Of a stretch of DNA of 52,077 nt, positions 35,022 to 42,308 are shown one piece after another. The position numbers were made by a program, and so were the translations under genes. The stretch lies in the NCBI GenBank assembly GCA_016234555.1, contig JACRBJ010000011.1, positions 1 through 52,077 of the forward strand, in the 5' to 3' direction. Under the pieces are notes generated by a model, which saw only the letters and a list, made by a program, of their open reading frames with translations, was not told where the DNA came from and made no database searches. Numbering within the stretch: the stretch's first letter is position 1; each line of letters begins with the position of its first letter. The stretch is from Chloroflexota bacterium (GTDB taxonomy: Bacteria > Chloroflexota > Anaerolineae > Anaerolineales > Villigracilaceae).

Positions 35022-35999
35022 ATGAAACGACTCCCCCTTATCTTTGTCCTGCTTTTTCTGCTTGCCTGCAATCTCGCCCAACCGACGGCTGTTCCCACGT
35101 CCCAGCCCACAGCGGAACTGACAGCCACATGGACAGCGACCCAGCCGCCCGCGACATCCTCCCCGACACCGTCCGCGACGCCCAAAGCCGTCATCCGACG
35201 AGTCGTCATCCTCAGCATGGATGGGCTTCGCCCGGAAGCCATCGAACTGGCTCCCATGGCCAACCTTCTCAACCTGATGAAGACCAGCGCCTACTCGTTG
35301 ACCGTGCAGACCGTCCACCCGAGCGCGACCCTGCCCGCACATTCTTCGATGCTGACAGGGTTGTGCCCCTCGAAGCACGGCGTGGACTGGAACGATTACA
35401 TCCCGCAGAACGGCATCGCGCAAGGTATCGATCTCTTCGACCTCACTCACGCGGCAGGAATGAAAAACTACATGTTCGTGGGCAAGGAAAAACTGCAACA
35501 GGTGACCGACGCCGCGAACCTCGAACGCTTTGTCTACGTCAACGACCGCGACAAGGTGGTGATGCAGACTCTGCTGGCGGATTTCCCCCCGGACTTTGGT
35601 TTGCTCTTCATCCACTTTGCGACAACCGACGACATGGGGCACGTTTACGGCTGGCTCTCGCCCGAACAGCTCAGCGTGGTCTTCCGCGCCGACGAAGCCA
35701 TCGGCGAACTGCTCTCCGCATTGGATGACGAGACCCTGCTCATCATCACAGCCGACCACGGCGGGCACAACCTGACGCACGGGACCAGCCGTCCCGAAGA
35801 CATGACCATCCCGTGGATCATTTCTGGGCCGGGAATCCGGGCGGGGGAGTTGACCACGCCCATCCACATCACCGACACCGCCGCCACTGCCGCCTATGCG
35901 TTGGGACTTCCCATCCCCAAAGAATGGGCCGGCATTCCCGTGTTGGAGGCGTTTGGTCAGCCTGTCGAGCCGCGAGAGGCAACAGTTTGTTTGCGGTAG
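35022..35999 (+). CDS. Alkaline-phosphatase-superfamily lipoprotein (nucleotide pyrophosphatase-like)
   Basis: The 325-residue protein has a lipoprotein signal peptide (lipobox LLAC, C16), a Thr/Pro-rich spacer (about 20-55) and a type I phosphodiesterase/nucleotide pyrophosphatase-like domain. Metal and catalytic positions are visible: the Asp in LSMDGLRPEA, the Thr nucleophile in PSATLPAHSS, DDMGHVYG, and ADHGGH. It would be a surface-anchored phosphodiesterase or phosphatase of unknown substrate. The ATG at 35007 lies inside the preceding terminator, so 35022 is chosen although no ribosome binding site is evident. It ends at a TAG before a hairpin at 36009-36039. Confidence 0.88.
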   Translation: MKRLPLIFVLLFLLACNLAQPTAVPTSQPTAELTATWTATQPPATSSPTPSATPKAVIRRVVILSMDGLRPEAIELAPMANLLNLMKTSAYSLTVQTVHPSATLPAHSSMLTGLCPSKHGVDWNDYIPQNGIAQGIDLFDLTHAAGMKNYMFVGKEKLQQVTDAANLERFVYVNDRDKVVMQTLLADFPPDFGLLFIHFATTDDMGHVYGWLSPEQLSVVFRADEAIGELLSALDDETLLIITADHGGHNLTHGTSRPEDMTIPWIISGPGIRAGELTTPIHITDTAATAAYALGLPIPKEWAGIPVLEAFGQPVEPREATVCLR

Positions 36000-36001
36000 A
36001 A

Positions 36002-36039
36002 AAAGGGTCGGGGCATCCCCTGTGCTGGCGGATGCCCCG
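36002..36039 (-). terminator. Terminator of galE (minus strand)
   Basis: CGGGGCATCC and GGATGCCCCG form a ten-base-pair stem. On the minus strand it is followed by CCCTTTTTC. It may also slow the convergent phosphatase transcript, though the T-content on that side is poor. Confidence 0.8.
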
Positions 36040-36045
36040 TGAAGA

Positions 36046-37023
36046 TTATTTTGCGTAGCCGTTCGGGTGCGATTTGTGCCATTCCCACGCGCTGGAAAGG
36101 ATGTCCTGCAAATTGGTGCGGGTCGGCTTCCAGCCCAGTTCGTTGATGATCCTTTGAGGGGATGCGACCAAACGGGCTGAATCACCGGGACGGCGCGGCG
36201 TTTCGACCGACGGGATGGCGTGCCCCGTGACCTTTCTCGCCGTCTCAATCACCTCGCGCACCGAGAAGCCGTTTCCACTGCCGACGTTGTAGATCATTTT
36301 GTCACGCGAAGCCAGCCCATCGAGCGCGAGGACATGCGCCGAGACCAGGTCTGCGATATGGATGTAGTCGCGGATGCAGGTCCCATCGGGAGTGGGATAA
36401 TCTGTGCCAAAGATGGTCGCGGACTGAGCTTGTCCCAGGGCAATTTGCAAAACGCGTGGGATGAGGTGCGATTCGGGCTGGTGCGCCTCGCCGCGACCGG
36501 GCAGCGCTCCGCAGGCGTTGAAATAGCGTAGGGCGGCAAAACGCAAACCATGGATGCTGCGATACCATTCGAGCGCCTGTTCGGTCATCAGCTTTGTGTG
36601 ACCGTAGACATTGGTGGGACCGATGGGAGAATCCTCGGTCAGGGGTGTTTCGCTGGATTGATAGACCGCCGCTGTGGAGGAAAAGACCAGTTTTTTTACT
36701 CCCGCTCGCACGGCGGTTTCCATCAGTTGCAGGGAATTGCTGAAATTGTTGCGAAAGAATTTTCCGGGGTCCTTCATGCTCTCCCCCGCTTCGATAAATG
36801 CAGCGAAGTGCATGATTGCGTCGAAACTGTTGGAGGTCAGCGCTTCCGCCAGGGCATGACTGTCCTCGAGGCTGGCATGGATGAAAGTCGCACCCTGCGG
36901 CACTGCGGCACGGTGTCCCGTGACGAGAGAGTCAAAAACCGTGACGGAATGCCCGGCGGCGATCAGCGCTTCGGCGGTGGCGGAGCCTATGTAGCCCGCC
37001 CCACCTGAAATGAAAATGTTCAT
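36046..37023 (-). CDS. galE: UDP-glucose 4-epimerase
   Basis: The 325-residue SDR-family enzyme interconverts UDP-glucose and UDP-galactose using bound NAD. The N-terminal GGAGYIGS is the NAD-binding glycine motif, SSTAAVY carries the catalytic serine/threonine, and YGHTK is the YxxxK pair. The RYFNACGALP and CIRDYIHIADL stretches are specific to GalE. The frame continues upstream to 37200, but the conserved start MNIFISGGAGYIG is at 37023, with CAGGAG seven bases before it. It is followed by a terminator and provides sugar nucleotides for envelope polysaccharides. Confidence 0.95.
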   Translation of the reverse strand: MNIFISGGAGYIGSATAEALIAAGHSVTVFDSLVTGHRAAVPQGATFIHASLEDSHALAEALTSNSFDAIMHFAAFIEAGESMKDPGKFFRNNFSNSLQLMETAVRAGVKKLVFSSTAAVYQSSETPLTEDSPIGPTNVYGHTKLMTEQALEWYRSIHGLRFAALRYFNACGALPGRGEAHQPESHLIPRVLQIALGQAQSATIFGTDYPTPDGTCIRDYIHIADLVSAHVLALDGLASRDKMIYNVGSGNGFSVREVIETARKVTGHAIPSVETPRRPGDSARLVASPQRIINELGWKPTRTNLQDILSSAWEWHKSHPNGYAK

Positions 37024-37050
37024 ATATTCTCCTGAAAATATACCGCACTC

Positions 37051-37098
37051 GGTCATAAATTGCGCTTTTTTAGAGGGCGGAAAGCTCAATTTATGACC
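37051..37098. repeat. Long inverted repeat between the esterase and galE genes
   Basis: GGTCATAAATTG (37051-37062) and CAATTTATGACC (37087-37098) are exact complements, and inner GCTTT/AAAGC extend the pairing around a 12-base centre. No T-run follows on the minus strand, so this is not a classical terminator. It could be an operator for a dimeric regulator of galE or a small mobile-repeat remnant. Confidence 0.7.
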
Positions 37099-37127
37099 AT
37101 GGGTACTATGATTTGCGGAATTATATC

Positions 37128-38018
37128 TTATTGCTCCACAACGTCTTCCTGCCAGACTTGAGCATACCAGCGCATGTACGTCCACAGGTGGGCATTCCAA
37201 TAGACTTCACTGTGGTCGCCGGTAAAGCGGTGGAATTCATGCAGGTAATCGTTGTTGACGAGGATCCCCTCCAGTTGCGAGACGCGTCCCAATTCCATAT
37301 CGGAATCGCCAACGTCGAGCCACAACTTCGGACGGTTTTCCTGCGGGATGGAGCGGATAATCATGTCCACGTAGGGGGCATCCTCCTTGAACGTGGCTGG
37401 CGAGTGCAAGCCCAAAGCGCCGAACAACTCCGGGTGGTCAAATCCCAGCTTGACGGTCCAGCCGCCACCGCGTGAGAGTCCGCCTAGGGCGCGATGTTCC
37501 CGATCCGCCAGGGTGCGGTAGTTCCCATCTACGTAGGGTATCAGGTTGTTGATAAAGCGGTCACCAAAGCCGGGTCCCGCCTCCGTATTCCAGTAGCGGT
37601 CGTCGGGAAAGACCATGATGAACGGCGGGCTCTTGTCGGAGTGAATCAACTGATCGGCGGCGGCGGGCGCGCCCAACCGCACCCATTGATCCTCGGTATA
37701 GGTCTGCCCGTGAAGCAGGTACAGGACAGGATAACGCCTGTCGGTAAAAGTCTCATAACAGGGCGGCAGGTAGATGATGAACTCCTGCGGAGGTTTCGTC
37801 GTTTGGACAACATCCTGCTTGAGAAGTCCCGGCTCCGTGAGACAGGTCAACGGGGTGGGAGTGGCTGGGACAGGGGTGGGCGTGACGGTGGCGGTGGCTG
37901 TCACAGTCGGCGACGGCACCGCCTGCGCATTGACGGTATTGTCCAATGGCTGGCAGGCAGAAAGCACGGAAAGAAACAGAAGGCAGGAGATGTAAAGAAT
38001 AGCTTGACGGGTATTCAT
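37128..38018 (-). CDS. Esterase D/enterochelin-esterase-like lipoprotein
   Basis: The 296-residue protein has a lipoprotein signal peptide (lipobox LSAC, C22), a Thr/Pro/Val-rich spacer (about 30-57) and an alpha/beta-hydrolase domain of the putative esterase family (PF00756). The nucleophile is S182 in GGLSRGGGW, the oxyanion region is near YLLHGQTY, and the catalytic histidine is likely in TGDHSEVYW. It would be a surface-anchored carboxylesterase. The frame continues to 38147, but that part is the antisense of tRNA-Pro and is rejected. On the minus strand TATAAT lies exactly seven bases before the ATG, so the transcript is probably leaderless. Confidence 0.88.
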   Translation of the reverse strand: MNTRQAILYISCLLFLSVLSACQPLDNTVNAQAVPSPTVTATATVTPTPVPATPTPLTCLTEPGLLKQDVVQTTKPPQEFIIYLPPCYETFTDRRYPVLYLLHGQTYTEDQWVRLGAPAAADQLIHSDKSPPFIMVFPDDRYWNTEAGPGFGDRFINNLIPYVDGNYRTLADREHRALGGLSRGGGWTVKLGFDHPELFGALGLHSPATFKEDAPYVDMIIRSIPQENRPKLWLDVGDSDMELGRVSQLEGILVNNDYLHEFHRFTGDHSEVYWNAHLWTYMRWYAQVWQEDVVEQ

Positions 38019-38033
38019 CCTTCGCATTATACT
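38004..38033 (+). promoter_or_regulatory. Candidate sigma70-type promoter for tRNA-Pro
   Basis: TTGACG (38004-38009), 18-base spacer, TATACT (38028-38033), about 17 bases before the tRNA 5' end. The same bases on the other strand give the TATAAT (38031-38026) of the divergent esterase gene, so the two promoters overlap. Confidence 0.65.
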
Positions 38034-38050
38034 CGCCGCGTTCATCTCAT

Positions 38051-38125
38051 CGGGGCGTAGCGCAGTCCGGCTAGCGCGCTTGCTTTGGGAGCAAGAGGTC
38101 CCGGGTTCGAATCCCGGCGCCCCGA
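38051..38125 (+). tRNA. tRNA-Pro (anticodon TGG)
   Basis: The acceptor arms CGGGGCG and CGCCCCG pair over seven bases with discriminator A at 38125. The anticodon arm CTTGC / TTTGGGA / GCAAG gives anticodon TGG, and the T arm has CCGGG TTCGAAT CCCGG. CCA is not encoded. A promoter lies upstream and a hairpin terminator follows at 38135-38179. Confidence 0.97.
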
Positions 38126-38134
38126 CAAGTAGCC

Positions 38135-38179
38135 AAAACACCGTCATATCAGCCAGAAATGGCAGAATGATGGTGTTTT
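38135..38179 (+). terminator. Terminator of tRNA-Pro
   Basis: AAAACACCGTCAT pairs with ATGATGGTGTTTT (one G-T pair) around a 19-base loop that contains a second small stem (GCCAGAAATGGC). The 3' arm supplies the T-run. Confidence 0.75.
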
Positions 38180-38350
38180 ATGTCTACCAGTACGAAAGTC
38201 AAACAGGAATGGCCTCTTGCCTTCGTGACCCTGCATGACGCTTATACGGACTTCGTTCTATCGCGTTAGGCGATGCAATGCTCGCCCGCAACACTGGAAT
38301 TCTACAAATATACAGCGAGCAGGTTTTTGAAATGGTTGGAGACACGCGCA
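38180..38350 (+). pseudogene. Relic of a tyrosine-recombinase (integrase) N-terminal domain
   Basis: From the ATG at 38180 the frame reads a segment like the core-binding (SAM-like) domain of phage-type integrases: LHDAYTDFVLSR, then a TAG at 38267-38269, then AMQCSPATLEFYKYTASRF and LKWLE. The expected residue at the stop is Gln (CAG to TAG). Similarity ends at about 38350, where an inverted repeat begins. The catalytic domain is absent. It lies directly beside tRNA-Pro, a classical integration site, so it is probably the last trace of an integrated element. Confidence 0.75.
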
Positions 38351-38378
38351 CAAAGTTTCAATTCCGTGCGCGTGTCTC
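38339..38378. repeat. Perfect 13-bp inverted repeat at the break of the integrase relic
   Basis: GAGACACGCGCAC (38339-38351) and GTGCGCGTGTCTC (38366-38378) around a 14-base loop. No T-run follows. It sits where the integrase similarity stops and may mark the deletion junction or be an old terminator or attachment-related structure. Confidence 0.7.
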
Positions 38379-38506
38379 TACGATTTAACCCGTGTGTGTT
38401 AAAATTACCGGTGACAATCAACGGATACAGTACAAGCCGGTCGCTGATTCCTTTCACACTCAACCATGACAGGCAAGGGACGCCGGTTTTCCAAAAGTGA
38501 ATTTCA

Positions 38507-39406
38507 ATGAAAATAATCGACCAGACATCTCAACAAGACGCCAAAGGTAATATCAGCATTGTCGCCCGCATTCGGGGAACGCTGAAGTACGGGTTAAGCT
38601 GGTATCCCGATTTGGAAGCCCAAAAATTGGTGATCGCCCAACTGGAGCGTTTGCTCGAGCGGGGCTTTGTATTGATCCGAAATTTCAACCTGCCGGGTAG
38701 CGAGATCGTCATCCCCCTTATCCTGCTCGGCGCGGGAGGGGTTTGGGTCATTTATGTGACAAGCGCCAAGGGGAACTTCGAGGCAAGAGGCGATCAATGG
38801 AACACGGTCAATAACGACGGCAAGGCGATGCCAGCCAGTATCAATTACATCACCCGTGTTGCGCAGTTGGGAACCGTCTTCCAGAAGTTCCTGAAAATCC
38901 AAAAAGTGGACATGCCCTGCCCGGTGGAAGCCGTGCTGATCGCGGCGGACCCCGGTGCCCAGATCGAATCGAACCGCCCGATGGTGCGCGTGGTGCGAAG
39001 CGACGCACTCAAACAATTTGCCGGCACGCTTTTACAGGCGCGCCCGGTCTGGCGGACGGATTTCATCCACGATCTGGCAGATCGCATCCTCGAAGCCATC
39101 CCCCCGCAGGAATTAAAGCCCCTCACCCCCGGCGTAGTTGCAGGGCAGGCTGCGCCGCGCGCCGAACAGGGATTCAATCCGAACGACCTCGGCTTTGCCT
39201 TCGATGAAAGCCAGGAACAGCCTGTCGAGGAGAATGCGCCGTCAGCCACACCCCTTCCGCCGGCGCCTGCAAGGCAGCTCCCCGCAAAGAAAAAAAAGAG
39301 GTTGTTCGGGTTGAGCGACACGCAAATCATCATACTGGCAGGCTTGGGGATTGCCTGGCTTTGCGTCCTGTTTGGACTTGTCATCATTCTTTCCGTGAGT
39401 CTGTAA
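38507..39406 (+). CDS. NERD-like domain protein with C-terminal membrane anchor
   Basis: The 299-residue protein starts with a domain resembling the nuclease-related NERD fold (about 40-160: LERLLERGFVLIRNFNLPG, GGVWVIYVTSAKGNF, DQWNTV). A Pro/Ala-rich linker follows (about 205-265), then a KKKKRLFGLS basic patch and one C-terminal membrane helix (about 273-298). It would face the cytoplasm, tail-anchored. NERD proteins are suspected of DNA processing, but I cannot see a firm nuclease active site. No clear ribosome binding site is present. It ends six bases before the glycosyltransferase start, suggesting coupling. Confidence 0.65.
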   Translation: MKIIDQTSQQDAKGNISIVARIRGTLKYGLSWYPDLEAQKLVIAQLERLLERGFVLIRNFNLPGSEIVIPLILLGAGGVWVIYVTSAKGNFEARGDQWNTVNNDGKAMPASINYITRVAQLGTVFQKFLKIQKVDMPCPVEAVLIAADPGAQIESNRPMVRVVRSDALKQFAGTLLQARPVWRTDFIHDLADRILEAIPPQELKPLTPGVVAGQAAPRAEQGFNPNDLGFAFDESQEQPVEENAPSATPLPPAPARQLPAKKKKRLFGLSDTQIIILAGLGIAWLCVLFGLVIILSVSL

Positions 39407-39412
39407 ACCGCA

Positions 39413-40144
39413 TTGTCATCTCCATTCCTATCCATCGTCGTCCCCGCTCATAATGAAGAGCTTCGCCTGCCGCGCTCGTTGAAGCGGATTTTTGCCTTCC
39501 TCGAAAAGCAACCCTATTCAGTCGAAGTGATCGTCATCGAAAACGGCAGTTCGGACCGCACCCTCGAACTGGCGCGCAACTTTGCGCAAAATCAGCCCAA
39601 CCTTCTTGTCCTGCACGAGGAACGGGCGGGCAAGGGTAACGCCGTGCGGCGTGGTATGTTGGAAGCGCGCGGTGAATATCGTTTTATTTGCGACGCCGAC
39701 CTTTCCATGCCGATCGAAGAGCTTGAAAAATTCCTGCCGCCCGCCGTGAGTAATTTCGACGTTGCGATCGCATCGCGCGAAGCACCGGGAGCGGTGCGTT
39801 ACAACGAACCGTCCTACCGTCACTGGGGCGGACGCGCCATTAACCTCATCATCCGTCTGCTCATCCTGCCCGGCTTGAACGACACCCAATGCGGCTTCAA
39901 GTGCTTCCGCGCCGAGGCGGCTGAAAAGATTTTCCGTCAGCAAACCCTGGGCGGATGGTCCTTCGACATCGAAATCCTGTACCTTGCGCGCCGAAAACGC
40001 ATGAGCATCACGGAGATTCCGATTCACTGGTACTTCGACGCAGACAGCAAGGTCAGCGCGGTGCGGGACGCCCTGCGCATGATCGGGGATATTTTCCGCA
40101 TTCACCGCAATGCCCTGCGCGGCAGATATGACCTCAAGCCCTGA
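39413..40144 (+). CDS. Family 2 glycosyltransferase (dolichol-phosphate-sugar synthase type)
   Basis: The 243-residue protein is a GT-A fold inverting glycosyltransferase. Motifs include VVPAHNEE near residue 10 for nucleotide-sugar binding, VIENGSSDRT, and CDADLSMP, the DxD metal-binding site. The QCGFKCFRAEAAEKIF and GGWSFDIEILYLA stretches are characteristic of the subfamily related to dolichyl-phosphate glucose/mannose synthases. No membrane segments. It would load a sugar on a polyprenyl phosphate for envelope glycans. The only in-frame start after the upstream stop is TTG at 39413. The 3' end overlaps rnhB by 17 bases. Confidence 0.9.
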   Translation: MSSPFLSIVVPAHNEELRLPRSLKRIFAFLEKQPYSVEVIVIENGSSDRTLELARNFAQNQPNLLVLHEERAGKGNAVRRGMLEARGEYRFICDADLSMPIEELEKFLPPAVSNFDVAIASREAPGAVRYNEPSYRHWGGRAINLIIRLLILPGLNDTQCGFKCFRAEAAEKIFRQQTLGGWSFDIEILYLARRKRMSITEIPIHWYFDADSKVSAVRDALRMIGDIFRIHRNALRGRYDLKP

Positions 40145-40745
40145 CCTTTCAAACGAAAAAAAACTCTGGCTTGCCTGGAGTCATGTTGCAGGATTGGATG
40201 AAGCGGGACGCGGCGCCCTGGCGGGACCGGTCTGCGTGGGAGCAGTGATTCTGCCCTCTGATTTTCCCTCCCTCCTCCAAACCTTGAGCGGGGTGCGCGA
40301 CTCCAAGCAGTTGACTCCCCGAAGGCGTGACCAGCTTGCGCCGCGCATCAAACAGGTTTCGCTCACATGGGGAATTGGCTTCGCCTCCGCCGCCGAAATC
40401 GACGAGTTGGGCATCGTGCCAGCCACCCGTCTCGCCGCCAGCCGCGCAATCGAAGCCATGCCCATCTTCCCCGATTTTCTGCTGACAGATTTTCGCCTCG
40501 AACTTCCCGAACTGGATTTGCCGCAGGCGGCGCTGGTTAGGGGCGATCAACGTTCCCTGAGCATTGCCGCCGCGTCCATCCTTGCTAAAACTGCCCGCGA
40601 TGAATTGATGGTTGGATTGGACGCCCAATATCCGCCATACGGCTTTGCCCGCCACAAGGGATACGGCTCGCTGGCGCACCGCAAGGCAATCGGCGAATTC
40701 GGATTTTCCCCCGTTCATCGAAAAACATTTCACATAAAAACATGA
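40128..40745 (+). CDS. rnhB: Ribonuclease HII
   Basis: RNase HII removes RNA, including single ribonucleotides, from DNA duplexes. The 205-residue protein has the catalytic acidic residues in AGLDEAGRGALAGP (Asp, Glu), a conserved RDSKQLTP, the third acidic position in LLTDFRLELP, and the C-terminal YGFARHKGYGS typical of RnhB. The start at 40128 keeps a 17-base overlap with the glycosyltransferase; 40110 is also in frame. A terminator follows at 40746-40784. Confidence 0.95.
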   Translation: MTSSPDLSNEKKLWLAWSHVAGLDEAGRGALAGPVCVGAVILPSDFPSLLQTLSGVRDSKQLTPRRRDQLAPRIKQVSLTWGIGFASAAEIDELGIVPATRLAASRAIEAMPIFPDFLLTDFRLELPELDLPQAALVRGDQRSLSIAAASILAKTARDELMVGLDAQYPPYGFARHKGYGSLAHRKAIGEFGFSPVHRKTFHIKT

Positions 40746-40784
40746 CACACCCTGAAATTAATCTTTCGCGGGTGTGCCGGTTTT
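40746..40784 (+). terminator. Rho-independent terminator after rnhB
   Basis: CACACCC (40746-40752) pairs with GGGTGTG (40770-40776) around a 17-base loop, followed by CCGGTTTT. Confidence 0.7.
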
Positions 40785-40824
40785 AAAAGGCATTCGGGAC
40801 GCTGAAAACGCGGATTTTTTCTTC

Positions 40825-40863
40825 CTAATCAGCGAAATCAGCGTTCATCTGCGTCCAGATTAG
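40825..40863. repeat. Short 10-nt periodic repeat in the rnhB-LysM intergenic space
   Basis: ATCAGCGAA, ATCAGCGTTC and ATCTGCGTCC run in tandem with a period near ten bases. The block is framed by CTAATC (40825-40830) and its complement GATTAG (40858-40863). It resembles the dispersed intergenic repeats seen in many environmental bacterial genomes (general impression, not searched). Confidence 0.5.
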
Positions 40864-40886
40864 ATTTGGGGTTAATCATGTTTCTT

Positions 40887-41738
40887 CTACTTTTTCTTCA
40901 ACATGCCGCTTCCGCCCGACAACTTGCTTTCAGGCTTGCCGGACCTCCAGGCAAAATATCCCAACCCTGCGCCGCCCAACAGGAGCAGCCCGCCAATGAT
41001 GCCAAAGATCGGGGATGTTTTTGGCTCCGGCGGGTTCTGCCCTCCGCCAGTGGTATCCGCCACCACCTCCTTCGACTGGATGCCAAAACTCACCTCGGCG
41101 CGGTCACCTGCCTTGACTTCCAGCGAATAATTCAGGCTCACGGTTGGATTGTAATTATCCGGGATACCCATCGTGATGTTATAACTGCCTTCAGGAACGT
41201 TTATAAAACAAATGCCCTGGTATGTCTCCGGGTCCGCCGGTATTTCCGTATTCTGAGCGGCGGAGTATTCGCCGTTGTTCTCCGTCACGCTGACCGCGCC
41301 ACCGGCGACTGCGGGTTCGGTTTCCTGGCGCAAAGCATCCCCGTTGATATCATTGAAAAGCAGGACACAGATTTCGGTTGTGCCAGTAAACGGCGTTGGC
41401 GAGGCGGTTGGCGGAGCGGGTGTGGGCGAAGGCCCCGCTGTCGGCGTTCCCTCCGTCGAGACAATGCCGATGAGCAGTTCCTGTCCTTCGATGAGGGTGC
41501 AATTTTCATCCAGTTTGGAGTTCAGTTGGCGGAGTTGATCCACTGTGATGCTGTGAATCGCCGCGACTCGAAAACAACTGTCCCCCGGCTGAACCACGTA
41601 CAGGATGCGCCCATCGGCGCCCGGCGTGGCTGTGGGAATCACCTGCTGCATGTTCGACGCGGCGTTTGCGGGAAGCCACAACCCAAACAACAACAGGCTG
41701 ATCAGCGTGAATAAAACAAAAAAGCGCTTTGGATTCAT
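40887..41738 (-). CDS. Secreted LysM-domain protein with C-terminal membrane anchor
   Basis: The 283-residue protein has an N-terminal signal peptide (to about residue 27), one LysM domain (about 46-92, YVVQPGDSCFRVAAIHSI... then LIEGQELLI), a Pro/Thr-rich linker (about 98-118) and a SdrD/Cna-B-like beta domain (about 122-225, LLFNDINGDALRQETEPAVAGG). A C-terminal hydrophobic helix (about 243-265) with a basic tail follows. LysM binds peptidoglycan or chitin-like glycans. ATG 41738 has TATAAT seven bases upstream and no ribosome binding site, so it is probably leaderless; a TTG at 41744 is in frame. It is transcribed separately from the envelope cluster upstream. Confidence 0.9.
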   Translation of the reverse strand: MNPKRFFVLFTLISLLLFGLWLPANAASNMQQVIPTATPGADGRILYVVQPGDSCFRVAAIHSITVDQLRQLNSKLDENCTLIEGQELLIGIVSTEGTPTAGPSPTPAPPTASPTPFTGTTEICVLLFNDINGDALRQETEPAVAGGAVSVTENNGEYSAAQNTEIPADPETYQGICFINVPEGSYNITMGIPDNYNPTVSLNYSLEVKAGDRAEVSFGIQSKEVVADTTGGGQNPPEPKTSPIFGIIGGLLLLGGAGLGYFAWRSGKPESKLSGGSGMLKKK

Positions 41739-41745
41739 GGGCAAA

Positions 41746-41751
41746 ATTATA
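41746..41751 (-). promoter_or_regulatory. -10 box of the LysM gene (leaderless configuration)
   Basis: TATAAT on the minus strand, followed by seven bases and then ATG. The transcription start would be at or next to the start codon. No good -35 box is evident. Confidence 0.55.
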
Positions 41752-41816
41752 TCAGGATTTGATTAAGCCCCTGCCCAAATAATCTGGAATCCAGGAGCCC
41801 CCAAGCCCCTTGATTC

Positions 41817-41851
41817 AAAAACTTCGGAAGCCTCGAAGACTTCCGAAGTTT
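41817..41851 (-). terminator. Terminator of the envelope gene cluster
   Basis: AAACTTCGGAAG (41819-41830) and CTTCCGAAGTTT (41840-41851) are perfect 12-base complements. On the minus strand the hairpin is followed by TTTTTG. Confidence 0.9.
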
Positions 41852-41885
41852 GTCAGTTCGGGAATTGTCGCGTTACAAACGAGAG

Positions 41886-42308
41886 CTACTCTTCGTCGCC
41901 GCCCGCGCTGCCGGGCTGCTCCACCCGCACCACCTCGCCGTGATAGTTGACGATGACCTTGAAACCCATCATGCCGAGCTAGGCGCGCATCTCATCAGGA
42001 AAGCCGGTCTGCATCAGCGTCTCGAACTGTCTGTCGATATTCTTCAACTGCTGTTCGATCATCGCCATCGAGAAGGGGTCTTCCTGACCGAGCATTTTGG
42101 CGGTCTGCTCCGAGATGATGTCTTCACTGCCCTTCATCACTTCCGCGATCTGGGCAAGCACGGCACGGTCCACCTGCTCGGCGGGGATGTGACGCTTGAA
42201 GCCGGCATCGTTTACCACATAACATGGCTCCGAACCGATGAAGGCGGTTTCAGCAGGATTTCCAAGCTCGTCTATGACCAGCCCGGCAAAAAGGGGTTGA
42301 CCGGGCAT
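41886..42308 (-). pseudogene. Small unknown gene interrupted by an in-frame amber codon
   Basis: From the ATG at 42308 the frame reads 109 residues to a TAG (41981-41979). It then continues in the same frame for 30 more plausible codons (MMGFKVIVNYHGEVVRVEQ) to a second TAG at 41888-41886, just before the terminator. The join reads FPDEMRA*LGMMGF, and the stop replaces what would naturally be a CAG. I do not recognise the family; the protein has no signal or membrane segment. The ATG overlaps the stop of the LURP-one-like gene (TAATG), so the two are coupled. A true shorter protein, a nonsense allele or a sequencing error are all possible. Confidence 0.65.

Noticed and set aside
34881..36248. 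455-codon minus-strand open frame
   Set aside because: It spans two real genes, a terminator and part of galE in the wrong frame, and reads Arg/Gly-rich low-complexity protein.
38019..38147. N-terminal extension of the esterase frame (GAPGFEPGTS-type peptide)
   Set aside because: It is the antisense translation of tRNA-Pro, a well-known artefact; the signal peptide starts at 38018.
40825..40863. CRISPR array
   Set aside because: The units are about ten bases with no spacers; the size is far below a CRISPR repeat-spacer unit.
41886..42308. Reassignment of TAG to an amino acid
   Set aside because: TAG ends several normal genes in the window, so two in-frame TAGs in degraded or small genes are better explained by mutation.
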